Translations under genes and position numbers: made by a program
Notes under the pieces: model-generated
The model's database searches: none
Seen by the model: only the letters and a program-made list of their open reading frames with translations
What the model was told of the DNA's origin: nothing
NCBI GenBank assembly: GCA_011056825.1
Contig: DSBH01000154.1
Coordinates: 1 to 8,020 of the forward strand
Length of the DNA stretch: 8,020 nucleotides
Direction: 5' to 3'
Origin: Deltaproteobacteria bacterium
GTDB taxonomy: Bacteria; Desulfobacterota; Syntrophia; Syntrophales; UBA2210
Part shown: positions 1 to 6,119 of the stretch, one piece after another
How positions within the stretch are numbered: position 1 is the stretch's first letter
Layout: every line of letters begins with the position of its first letter

Positions 1-69
1 CTCTTCTCTCTCCATTTTCAGCTTTTTTTGCCGACGTCCGGCATGCTTCCAAACCACTGGAGGAGAAGC

Positions 70-104
70 AAAAAAAAGCGCTCCCGTCAGCTACCGGGAG
101 CGCT
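70..104 (-). terminator. Intrinsic terminator of the cold-shock gene
   Basis: Reading the minus strand, a perfect 10-bp stem (AGCGCTCCCG at 77-86 pairing with CGGGAGCGCT at 95-104, 8-nt loop) is followed at once by eight U residues (the A-run at 70-77 on the plus strand). It starts about 20 bp past the cold-shock stop codon and has the classic rho-independent form, so it should end that transcript as a monocistronic message. Confidence 0.93.
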
Positions 105-123
105 CAGCCGTTTGAAGGAAATC

Positions 124-324
124 TTACAGGACCTTCACGTTGGCCGCTGACGGCCCCTTTTTGCCCTGTTCGACATCAAAGCTCACACGCTGGTTCTCGT
201 GGAGAACCTTGAAGCCCTCTGCCTGGATGGCACTGTAGTGCACAAAGACATCACCGCCTTCATCGTTCTCGATGAAGCCGAAACCTTTGCTCTCATTAAA
301 CCACTTTACGACGCCGGTTGACAT
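124..324 (-). CDS. Cold-shock domain protein, CspA family
   Basis: A 66-residue protein consisting of a single cold-shock domain, a five-stranded OB-fold that binds single-stranded RNA or DNA and melts mRNA structure in the cytoplasm. The opening GVVKWFNESKGFGFI is typical of the family. RNP1 is KGFGFI (residues 13-18) and RNP2 is VFVHY (26-30), with Tyr30 where many homologues have Phe. The length matches the usual 65-70 residues. The ATG at 324 is backed by a strong Shine-Dalgarno (AAGGAGG, 340-334) with 9 nt of spacing. The gene stands alone: a strong terminator follows and the upstream neighbour is divergent, so it is probably monocistronic. Whether it is cold-induced or constitutive cannot be read from the sequence. 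The family assignment is very secure; the specific paralogue (A, C, E and so on) is not assignable. Confidence 0.96.
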   Translation of the reverse strand: MSTGVVKWFNESKGFGFIENDEGGDVFVHYSAIQAEGFKVLHENQRVSFDVEQGKKGPSAANVKVL

Positions 325-643
325 GATGGCAATCCTCCTTTTTCAGATTTTCCTAAAGTCGGATCGCCCACATCCCTGAAAAAAGAACTGACATTGGATT
401 TTTCCATGTTCAACCACATACTTCAAAATGCATCAATCCAGACTTTACCGTGCCCCGGCGCCCGTCTGAAGCGCAGGAAACACATAGAATGTTGCGCACT
501 CTATTCTTTTCCAGGGGAAAGTCAAGCTATTTTTTGTTCGGACCGAGAGGACACCCGAACTCCTCCGGCGCCCGCGTATCCCGGGCAAGGCGTACGCCGG
601 CTGTTGGTTCAACAAAGAGAATGCGGGTGATATCTTAGAATAA

Positions 644-670
644 CTGGATTCCGGCCTTCGCCGGAATGAC
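644..670 (+). repeat. Palindromic intergenic repeat, copy 1 (REP-like)
   Basis: CTGG, then the stem ATTCCGGC (648-655) and GCCGGAAT (660-667) around a CTTC loop, then GAC. Read on the minus strand this gives the peptide fragment VIPAKAGIQ, familiar as a false ORF product of dispersed bacterial palindromic repeats. The fixed asymmetric flanks (CTGG on one side, GAC on the other) let copies be oriented. A similar element with the same flanks lies at 5716-5743, and a half element at 5844-5861. Confidence 0.85.
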
Positions 671-681
671 AATAGGTGGTG

Positions 682-700
682 AATTCCGGCCTGCGTGCCG
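682..700 (+). repeat. Decayed repeat copy beside copy 1
   Basis: AATTCCGGCCTGCG followed by TGCCG resembles the left arm and loop of copy 1, but the right arm is degraded. Only CGGC (687-690) and GCCG (697-700) can still pair. It lies 11 bp after copy 1 in the same orientation, suggesting that a pair of elements once stood here. Confidence 0.5.
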
Positions 701-784
701 ATATAGTTCCTGTAAGTGTGAATGACGGAGTGGGATGGATTCCTGGTCAAACATGAAAATGCCAGCCGGGAGAACGACTGCCTG

Positions 785-813
785 TTGATCTTCCCACCGC
801 GGGATGTAATAAT
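785..813 (+). promoter_or_regulatory. Likely sigma-70 promoter of the hydrolase gene
   Basis: TTGATC (785-790, 4 of 6 to the -35 consensus) is separated by 17 bp from AATAAT (808-813, 5 of 6 to the -10 consensus). A TG at 805-806 sits in the extended -10 position. Transcription would begin near 820 and leave a short leader before the ATG at 849. Predicted from the sequence only. Confidence 0.5.
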
Positions 814-848
814 GCCGCTTTCCGTCATATCGACGAAAGGGGACAATC

Positions 849-1748
849 ATGGCAAAACCGAACAGCGGGGAATCAAAAGCGACGCTTCCCACCGGCATCA
901 AGATCGCCTATGAAACATTTGGAAAGGTATCGTCGGAACCTTTACTGCTTATCCACGGACTAAGCTGGCAGATGATCATGTGGGACCGGGAGTTCTGCGA
1001 ATTGCTGGCCGGCCGCGGCTATTTCGTCATTCGTTTCGACAACCGGGACGTCGGTCAATCAACGGTGCTTGATGATACCGGAATCCCCGACATAATCGGG
1101 CTCCTGACATCAATCGCCCGCGGCGAGCCGGTCAGCGTGCCCTATCTCCTGACGGACATGGCCGGAGACGTCTTTGGTCTGCTCGATCATCTGGGAATTG
1201 AATCGGCCCACGTGATGGGCATGTCCATGGGAGGAATGATCGGGCAAACAATGGCCCTGGAAAAGCCTGAACGCATCAGGTCCCTCACGTCGTTGAGTTC
1301 CACCACGGGCGACCCTTCCCTTCCTCCCCCGACGCAGGAAGCCCTGGCCGTCATCACCATTCCTCCTCCGGCCGAACGGTCGGCCTTTGTTTCACATTTT
1401 CTCGCAACGTGGCGGACTCTGAACGGATCGCGGTTCCCCGTCGATGAGGAACGGGTAACCGAATACGCGCGGCAGAGTTTCGATCGTGGATTTTCCACCG
1501 GGGGCGTCGCCCGCCAGATAGCCGCCATCAACGCCTCCGGAAGCAGGCGCACGTCGCTTCGATCCCTTGTAACGCCGTTGCTCGTTATTCATGGAGACGC
1601 CGATCCGCTGCTTCCCGTCCAGTGCGGGATTGATACGGCTGAAGCTGTTGCCGGATCGAAGCTGAACATCATTGAGGGAATGGGTCACACCCTTCCCGCT
1701 CAGGTATGGCGGGACATCGTCGACGCCGTGGCCGCCCACGCTAAGTAA
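849..1748 (+). CDS. Alpha/beta hydrolase (esterase/lipase-like)
   Basis: A 299-residue serine hydrolase of the alpha/beta fold, probably a cytoplasmic carboxylester hydrolase; no signal peptide or membrane segment is visible. The oxyanion-loop HG is at 36-37, followed by RFDNRDVGQST (62-72), a motif seen in LipG- and RdmC-like esterases. The nucleophile elbow is GMSMGG with Ser126, the acid is probably Asp252 in HGDADPL, and the base is His280 in GMGHTLP, so the triad is complete and in the right order. Residues about 145-235 form the variable cap that sets specificity, so the substrate cannot be named. The ATG at 849 has AAAGGGGA (836-843) 5 nt upstream. It is a single gene, divergent from the cold-shock gene and convergent with the protease gene 15 bp beyond its stop. 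The fold and catalytic machinery are secure; the biological role is unknown. Confidence 0.92.
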   Translation: MAKPNSGESKATLPTGIKIAYETFGKVSSEPLLLIHGLSWQMIMWDREFCELLAGRGYFVIRFDNRDVGQSTVLDDTGIPDIIGLLTSIARGEPVSVPYLLTDMAGDVFGLLDHLGIESAHVMGMSMGGMIGQTMALEKPERIRSLTSLSSTTGDPSLPPPTQEALAVITIPPPAERSAFVSHFLATWRTLNGSRFPVDEERVTEYARQSFDRGFSTGGVARQIAAINASGSRRTSLRSLVTPLLVIHGDADPLLPVQCGIDTAEAVAGSKLNIIEGMGHTLPAQVWRDIVDAVAAHAK

Positions 1749-1763
1749 TGACTGCACGGCGCG

Positions 1764-2387
1764 TCACGGCAGAAATATGCCGACCAGCCCGTAAATAATG
1801 GCAAAAACGCCGCGGATGAGGGGAGTGAGAACGCCGAGAAACAGCAGGCCGATAATGATCAGCAGGCCGAAGGGTTCCAGGCGCAGGAAGGCCTGCCGGA
1901 GCGGCGCCGGCAGAAACGGCATGAGTATCTTCGAGCCGTCGAGCGGCGGAAGCGGGATCAGGTTGAAGGACGCCAGTATGATATTGATATAGGCAAACCA
2001 GGTAAGCGCCGTTGAAAGGGCTCCACCTGTTTTCGGTTCCATTAACTGCAACAGGAACAGCGCGACGAAGGCGAGCAGTATGTTCGTTACGATTCCCGCC
2101 GCCGAAACAGCGACGATCGTTTTCCTGTCGCCGGGCAGATTGGCGAAGTTGACCGGCACGGGCCGCGCCCAGCCGAAACCGACAAGAAGCAGCATCAGGG
2201 TTCCCATCGGATCCAGGTGCTTGAGGGGATTGAGACTCAAGCGCCCCAAAAATTTCGCCGTTGGATCGCCCAGGCGATAGGCCACGAGACCATGGGCGAT
2301 CTCGTGGAATATAACCGCGTAAAGAAGGGGAATCGCCGTCAGGAAAAACGCCACCGGCGATTCGACAAGAAGTTTCAGCAGACTCAT
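1764..2387 (-). CDS. Site-2 protease family (M50) membrane metalloprotease
   Basis: A 207-residue, very hydrophobic protein that fits the minimal M50 intramembrane zinc-protease core with no PDZ domain, similar in design to the small YwhC-like proteins. The zinc motif HEIAH (28-32, Glu29 catalytic) lies in the first membrane helix. SLNPLKHLDPMGT (51-63) is a family signature, and the third ligand is probably Asp150 in NLIPLPPLDG. Further membrane segments lie at about 91-115, 124-145 and 172-204. The usual AGPxxN motif reads AAGIVTN (96-102), so its Pro is replaced. An in-frame TAA two codons upstream rules out extension, so the ATG at 2387 is the best start, although no clear Shine-Dalgarno precedes it (only AAAAG). 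It lies 37 bp behind the acyl-CoA synthetase gene and could be read from that transcript. The substrate is unknown. Confidence 0.9.
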   Translation of the reverse strand: MSLLKLLVESPVAFFLTAIPLLYAVIFHEIAHGLVAYRLGDPTAKFLGRLSLNPLKHLDPMGTLMLLLVGFGWARPVPVNFANLPGDRKTIVAVSAAGIVTNILLAFVALFLLQLMEPKTGGALSTALTWFAYINIILASFNLIPLPPLDGSKILMPFLPAPLRQAFLRLEPFGLLIIIGLLFLGVLTPLIRGVFAIIYGLVGIFLP

Positions 2388-2404
2388 CTTTTATATCAAT
2401 TCAG

Positions 2405-2416
2405 AAAAAATTTTTT
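2405..2416. other. A6T6 tract between synthetase and protease genes
   Basis: Six A followed by six T form a perfect AT palindrome in the 37-bp spacer. Such tracts are known to bend or stiffen DNA. On the minus strand, a T-run here without a GC stem ahead of it is not a convincing terminator. It also makes the protease leader unusually AT-rich and free of a ribosome-binding site. Confidence 0.45.
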
Positions 2417-2425
2417 ATTATTGTC

Positions 2426-4081
2426 TCACGCTGATGCGTCGCGCGCTTTTTCCCTTTCCCGAAGCTCGACGCGGCGGACCTTGCCGCTGATGGTCTTGGG
2501 CAGTTCGCTTACGAATTCGATGATCCGGGGATATTTGTAGGGCGCGGTAACCTGCATCACGTGATCCTGCAGTTCTTTCACCAGGCCGGGAGTTTCCTCA
2601 TAGCCCGGCGCCAGGATCACGAAGGCCTTTACGAGTTGCCCGCGGAGATCATCGGGAACACCGATGACGGCGCATTCCAGCACCGCCGGATGTTCCTGCA
2701 GGGCGCTTTCCACTTCGAAAGGTCCGATCCGGTAGCCGCTGGATTTGATCAGGTCATCGGCACGTCCCACGAACCAGAAATAACCGTCCTCGTCACGGTA
2801 GGCCCGGTCGCCCGTGAGATACCAGTCTCCCACGATGAGGGTGCTTTCTTCGTCCCGCCAGTATCCCTGAAAAACGCCCGGGGGATGAAACGGTTTGACC
2901 CGAATGGCAATATTGCCTTCGGTACCGCGGGGAAGCACGTTTCCCTCATCATCGACGACCTCCACGTCATAGCCGGGCGTGGGAACTCCCATGCTCCCAT
3001 CCTTGACGGGCATGGATTGGAAATTGGCTACCACGGGAATCGTCTCTGTCTGCCCGTAATAATCATAGATGGTAAGCCCCGTCTGCTCCTTCCAGGCCCG
3101 TATCACGTCGGGGTTGAGAGGTTCTCCGGCGGACAGGGCGTGTTTCAGTTCACTCCAGTCATATTTCGACAGATCGAGGTGTCCGACCAGCATGCGGTAG
3201 GCCGTGGGTGGAGCGCACATCACGGACACGCCGTAACGCTCGATGATTTCAGGCATGTATTTCGGTTCGAAACGACCGCCCATTTGCCACTGCAGAACCG
3301 TGGCGCCCTCGATCCACTGGCCGAAGAGTTTCCCGTAGGCTGTCTTCGCCCAGCCAGTGTCCGCGTGAACCCAGATGATGTCGGTGGACCGCAGATTCTG
3401 TATATAGCGGGCCGTCACGGTATGGGCTATGGCGTAGGACTGCGTGTGGCGAACCATTTTCGGGTTGCCGGTGGTTCCCGATGTAAAATAGATAAGCATC
3501 GGATCGGAACTTTTCGTTGTGCCCCCGAAGTCGTCGGGATCGAAGCGCCGCGGAGCCTTTTCGAGCAAATCATCGAAAGAAAGCCATCCCTTGCGGGGTT
3601 CACCCGTCATGACTTTTGTCTTCAACCAGGGCAGCTTGTCGGCGACGGCGTCTATCTTCCCGGCGCCTTCGGCGTCCGTCACGGCCATGACCGCCTCGGT
3701 CCGGCTGAAGCGGTACTCGATATCATGGCCCGTCACCATGTTGGGCGTCGGCATCGCCACGACGCCCGCCCTGATCATGCCCAGGACGGCGATGTACCAT
3801 TCCTCGCTTCGGGGCAGCATGAGAAAAACCCGGTCGCCCCGCTTGATGCCGAGTTCTTTCAGAACATTGGCGAATTGACTGGAAAGAACGGTCAAGTCAC
3901 GGAACGTGAGACGCGACGCCTGTCTTCCGTCGGGTGACACCGTGGTAAGGGCGATTTTTGTTCTGTCGGCGCTCCACCGGTCAAAATCGTCAAGGACAAA
4001 ATTATAATAATCAGGTACCTGCCAGGTGAATGATTCAGTGGTTGACCGGTAATCGGTCATGTTCAGTTTGGTCGGTTCCAT
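2426..4081 (-). CDS. AMP-forming acyl-CoA synthetase (medium-chain/ACSM-like)
   Basis: A 551-residue member of the ANL (AMP-binding) superfamily. It adenylates a carboxylic acid with ATP, then transfers the acyl group to CoA, in the cytoplasm. Numbering from the chosen ATG, the P-loop YFTSGTTGNPK is at 198-208, YDYYGQTE at 339-346, YLTGDRAYRDEDGYFWFVGR at 421-440 with the ribose-binding Asp425, the hinge and CoA region DDLIKSSGYRIGPFEVES at 442-459, and the adenylation Lys534 in PKTISGK. All key motifs are intact. The tail and the HADTGWAK segment resemble medium-chain (ACSM) enzymes rather than acetyl-CoA synthetase, so the substrate may be a medium-chain or aromatic acid; this is inferred. 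The frame is open for 17 more codons to an ATG at 4132, but a strong Shine-Dalgarno sits 9 nt before the ATG at 4081. Its own promoter is likely at 4135-4163. The reaction is reversible and could run towards ATP in a syntroph. Confidence 0.94.
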   Translation of the reverse strand: MEPTKLNMTDYRSTTESFTWQVPDYYNFVLDDFDRWSADRTKIALTTVSPDGRQASRLTFRDLTVLSSQFANVLKELGIKRGDRVFLMLPRSEEWYIAVLGMIRAGVVAMPTPNMVTGHDIEYRFSRTEAVMAVTDAEGAGKIDAVADKLPWLKTKVMTGEPRKGWLSFDDLLEKAPRRFDPDDFGGTTKSSDPMLIYFTSGTTGNPKMVRHTQSYAIAHTVTARYIQNLRSTDIIWVHADTGWAKTAYGKLFGQWIEGATVLQWQMGGRFEPKYMPEIIERYGVSVMCAPPTAYRMLVGHLDLSKYDWSELKHALSAGEPLNPDVIRAWKEQTGLTIYDYYGQTETIPVVANFQSMPVKDGSMGVPTPGYDVEVVDDEGNVLPRGTEGNIAIRVKPFHPPGVFQGYWRDEESTLIVGDWYLTGDRAYRDEDGYFWFVGRADDLIKSSGYRIGPFEVESALQEHPAVLECAVIGVPDDLRGQLVKAFVILAPGYEETPGLVKELQDHVMQVTAPYKYPRIIEFVSELPKTISGKVRRVELREREKARDASA

Positions 4082-4087
4082 GTCGGT

Positions 4088-4097
4088 TCTCCTCCTT
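4088..4097 (-). promoter_or_regulatory. Shine-Dalgarno deciding the acyl-CoA synthetase start
   Basis: AAGGAGGAGA on the minus strand, with its GGAGG core at 4091-4095 and 9 nt to the ATG at 4081. It falls inside the longer open frame that begins at 4132. This argues that the 17 extra N-terminal residues (Arg-rich, unlike the family) are not translated. Confidence 0.9.
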
Positions 4098-4134
4098 CTA
4101 TTTGTCAGCCTTCCCCCACCGGCTGCGTTCATGA

Positions 4135-4163
4135 GCTATAAATAGATTCGCCACGCCTGTCAA
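4135..4163 (-). promoter_or_regulatory. Sigma-70-type promoter of the acyl-CoA synthetase gene
   Basis: On the minus strand, a perfect -35 box TTGACA (4163-4158) is followed after exactly 17 bp by TATAGC (4140-4135), 4 of 6 to the -10 consensus. A start site near 4128 would give a leader of about 45 nt containing the strong Shine-Dalgarno. The site lies in the 128-bp gap after the ADP-forming-type gene, which implies that the two synthetase genes can be transcribed separately. Confidence 0.65.
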
Positions 4164-4183
4164 TAATTATGGAAACAGCGGGA

Positions 4184-4202
4184 CGCCGGGCTTCCCCCGG
4201 CG
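4184..4202 (-). terminator. Possible terminator hairpin after the ADP-forming-type gene
   Basis: A 7-bp GC-rich stem (CGCCGGG at 4184-4190 with CCCGGCG at 4196-4202, 5-nt loop CTTCC on the plus strand) sits 7 bp past the stop codon. No proper U-run follows on the minus strand (it reads TCCCGCTGTTTCC), so termination may be partial, or the hairpin may serve as a 3'-end stabiliser. Confidence 0.4.
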
Positions 4203-4209
4203 GCAGAAA

Positions 4210-5604
4210 TCATTCACCCGCGGCGCGAAACAGGTGATAGCGATGCAGCGCCCAGAGTGCCTTTGACGCCGTTTCGGCCGAACTGACGAGCGTCATGTGG
4301 GGACCGAACATTTTTCGAATAAGAGACAGCCAGGACGAGCTTCCGACGGTATAGGTCACCACAGGCTTGTCCGGAAGGGTTTTCCGTATCTGTTCCGGAT
4401 CGCCGAAGATCAATTCGGGAGCAACGCCCGCCTTCATCAGCGAGTCGATGATGGCGTAGGGAATAACGGGAATGGCAATGACGCCGTTGATGCGGGGATC
4501 ACGAAGCGCGGCCTCGAGACCCGCTCCGAAAAGGTGCGAGGGGCCCAGATCCAGGGGGTTTTTCACGTTCATCCAGGGGGGCGCTTCCTCGCGCAGGGCA
4601 TCGATCGTAGCCGACGACAGTTCGGGGAGATGGAGTCCCAGTTGAAATGCCGCGTCGGTCGCCATAACGCCGAGCGATCCCGATGAGGTCACGACACCGA
4701 TGTCGGAACCTTTCATAAGCGGTTGCCGGGCGAAAACCCGGGCCAGGTCGAAAAGCTCCTGAAAACTTGACGCCCGGATAACCCCGGACTGTCGAAGCAG
4801 ACCGTCGTAGAGACCGTCTTCGCCGGTCATACTGCCCGTGTGGGACGCGGCCGCGCGTTTGCCCGCCTCGGTGCGGCCGCTTTTGTAAACCAGTACTGGC
4901 TTGCGGGCGGCGGCTTCCCGCGCGGCCCTTCGAAATCGTTCTCCGTCCTTCGCGCCTTCCAGGTACAGAACGATTACGTCGGTCCTCTCATCGGCGGCGA
5001 AATGGTACAGCATATCCGTTTCATCCACGTCGGCACGGTTCCCGATGGTAACCAGCGAACTCACGTTCAGATCCTGGCTTGGAGCCCAGTCAGCCACGAT
5101 ATTTCCGAAAACGCCGCTCTGGGCGATGACGCCTATGTTGCCCGGTTCCATCTCTTCCAGGGCTACTTCCGTGGACGCGAACCGATCGTGGGGATTAATG
5201 AGCCCTACGCAATTGGGACCGATGATCCGCATACCGGCGTTTCGCGCCAACGTCCCGATTTCGCGTTCAAGTCGCGCACCTTCAGGACCGGTTTCGCTGA
5301 AACCGGCCGTTTCCAGAATGACCGCCCGTATATTCTTTGCGGCGCAATCTTCCAGCACGCCCTTGACGTGATCCCTCGGAACAACGACAATTGCCAGGTC
5401 AATCTCTGCGTCGATGTCCGTAATCCTCTTGTAAACCTGCAATCCCTCGATTTCCCGCTCCCTGGGGTTGACCAGGTACAGCCGGTCAGCATATCCCGAC
5501 CGCTTTAACAGTTTCGGTATCCCCGAACCGAATCCGCCTTTTTTCGAGGCGCCCGCGATAACGATGGATCGGGGTTGAAAAAATTCCCTGGGCAATTGGT
5601 TCAT
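4210..5604 (-). CDS. ADP-forming acyl-CoA synthetase alpha-type protein
   Basis: A 464-residue cytoplasmic protein with the layout of the alpha part of NDP-forming acyl-CoA synthetases (succinyl-CoA synthetase superfamily): an N-terminal CoA-binding Rossmann domain (about 5-130, starting RSIVIAGAS at 12-20), then two flavodoxin-like ligase domains (about 150-295 and 300-455). IIGPNCVGLIN (127-137) and IAQSGVFG (160-167) are family motifs. His255 in KRAAASHTGSMTGEDG is the expected phosphohistidine. The family converts acyl-CoA, ADP and phosphate to acid, CoA and ATP, or the reverse. The ATP-grasp beta domain is absent: the gene ends after the alpha part and no beta gene lies within the window. 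It therefore needs a partner encoded elsewhere or has another CoA-linked role. A GAGGAGG (5622-5616) lies 11 nt before the ATG. Family assignment is secure; the substrate is unknown. Confidence 0.9.
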   Translation of the reverse strand: MNQLPREFFQPRSIVIAGASKKGGFGSGIPKLLKRSGYADRLYLVNPREREIEGLQVYKRITDIDAEIDLAIVVVPRDHVKGVLEDCAAKNIRAVILETAGFSETGPEGARLEREIGTLARNAGMRIIGPNCVGLINPHDRFASTEVALEEMEPGNIGVIAQSGVFGNIVADWAPSQDLNVSSLVTIGNRADVDETDMLYHFAADERTDVIVLYLEGAKDGERFRRAAREAAARKPVLVYKSGRTEAGKRAAASHTGSMTGEDGLYDGLLRQSGVIRASSFQELFDLARVFARQPLMKGSDIGVVTSSGSLGVMATDAAFQLGLHLPELSSATIDALREEAPPWMNVKNPLDLGPSHLFGAGLEAALRDPRINGVIAIPVIPYAIIDSLMKAGVAPELIFGDPEQIRKTLPDKPVVTYTVGSSSWLSLIRKMFGPHMTLVSSAETASKALWALHRYHLFRAAGE

Positions 5605-5715
5605 ATAAACAAAAGCCTCCTCGCTTTTTTTTATGTCTGCGTCACAAAAGCTTTGCGGAACCTCATGAATCGTTAACGCCGTATTTATTCTTTTATTCGC
5701 CCCTGCAGATGCTTT

Positions 5716-5743
5716 CTGGATTCCGGGTCAGGCCCGGAATGAC
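5716..5743 (+). repeat. Palindromic intergenic repeat, copy 2 (REP-like)
   Basis: CTGG, the stem ATTCCGGG (5720-5727) and CCCGGAAT (5733-5740) around a TCAGG loop, then GAC. It has the same flanks and orientation as copy 1. The eighth stem pair is G-C here and C-G in copy 1, while the rest of the stem is identical: a compensatory change that keeps pairing. The loop is 5 nt here and 4 nt in copy 1. Confidence 0.85.
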
Positions 5744-5843
5744 GGACAAAAGATTATACAAATCTCTCATTCCGTGATTCACCCTTTCGGGCGCTTTATA
5801 AGTACCTGCGGGCGTTACCCCCCTGCAAGAGACACCATAACCT

Positions 5844-5861
5844 GCGGAGGCCGGAATCCAG
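5844..5861 (-). repeat. Half copy of the palindromic repeat, inverted
   Basis: On the minus strand it reads CTGGATTCCGGCCT, matching the left flank and left arm of copy 1 exactly. The right arm is lost (CCGC follows). It lies about 100 bp from copy 2 in opposite orientation, consistent with an eroded element or half of an inverted pair. Confidence 0.65.
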
Positions 5862-6110
5862 TTGTTTCAGGTTTTTCCTGTCTCACCCTTTTCACACATA
5901 GTTCCCGGATTCCTCCGCCATTGAGTTTCAGTCCCACACAGTGGGCGATTAAAACAGGTCAAGCACGGAAAGATGGAAAAACAAAATATGCAAATGTTTC
6001 GGTGCGTGCCGAGATAACATGGCCCTCCGCGGCTTTTTAGCTACTACAGGCGGCTGCCTTCGTCAAATTTTTATCCTTCTAACTTTTCACTGGTAAAGGA
6101 TTCCGCTCTC

Positions 6111-6119
6111 TGTTATATG
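6111..6119 (+). promoter_or_regulatory. Possible extended -10 promoter of citrate synthase
   Basis: TGT followed by TATATG forms an extended -10 element. The hexamer 17 bp upstream (TGGTAA, 6091-6096) is a poor -35 box, which extended -10 promoters can tolerate. It would give a leader of roughly 25 nt that includes the Shine-Dalgarno at 6138-6143. Moderate support only. Confidence 0.4.

Larger units (their letters stand above)
325..848. other. Gene-free intergenic stretch with repeats and promoters
   Basis: About 520 bp between the divergent cold-shock and hydrolase genes. The open frames here are short, overlap one another and run through palindromic repeats, and none resembles a known protein, so I treat the stretch as non-coding. 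The part next to the cold-shock gene is AT-richer and may hold its promoter and leader. One weak candidate on the minus strand is TTGAAG (426-421), a 17-nt spacer and AAAAAT (403-398), each box matching consensus at 4 of 6. The middle (about 540-600) is GC-rich, with a perfect palindrome GGCGTACGCC at 589-598 and an inverted pair CCGGCG (565-570)/CGCCGG (595-600). Repeat copies lie at 644-670 and 682-700. Confidence 0.7.

Noticed and set aside
24..42. A T-run followed by a small GCCG/CGGC hairpin at the left edge.
   Set aside because: The T-run precedes the stem on the plus strand and is an A-run after it on the minus strand, so it does not work as a terminator in either direction.
394..901. 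Several overlapping open frames of 60-130 codons on both strands between the cold-shock and hydrolase genes.
   Set aside because: They run through palindromic repeats (giving typical false peptides such as VIPAKAGIQ and FRRRPESS) and have low-complexity or unmatched sequence.
2561..3937. A 458-codon open frame on the plus strand, antisense to the acyl-CoA synthetase gene.
   Set aside because: It is a shadow frame made by the codon bias of the real gene; the opposite strand carries every acyl-CoA synthetase motif, and the antisense product resembles no protein family.
4082..4132. A longer acyl-CoA synthetase start at the ATG at 4132.
   Set aside because: The added 17 residues are Arg-rich and unlike the family, and the strong Shine-Dalgarno at 4088-4097 lies within them, favouring the ATG at 4081.
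4840..5508. A 222-codon plus-strand open frame, and other frames at 4297-4686 and 4901-5371, opposite the ADP-forming-type gene.
   Set aside because: They overlap a well-supported gene, have no family motifs, and have compositions expected of shadow frames.
5941..6030. Resemblance of a GGTCAAGCACGG stretch to the start of a cyclic-di-GMP (GEMM) riboswitch.
   Set aside because: The conserved downstream core of that class is missing and the region lies upstream of the likely citrate synthase promoter.
5774..6040. An 88-codon plus-strand open frame upstream of citrate synthase.
   Set aside because: It covers the half repeat and several hairpins, is rich in Pro, Ser and Arg, and shows no domain; coding is unlikely.
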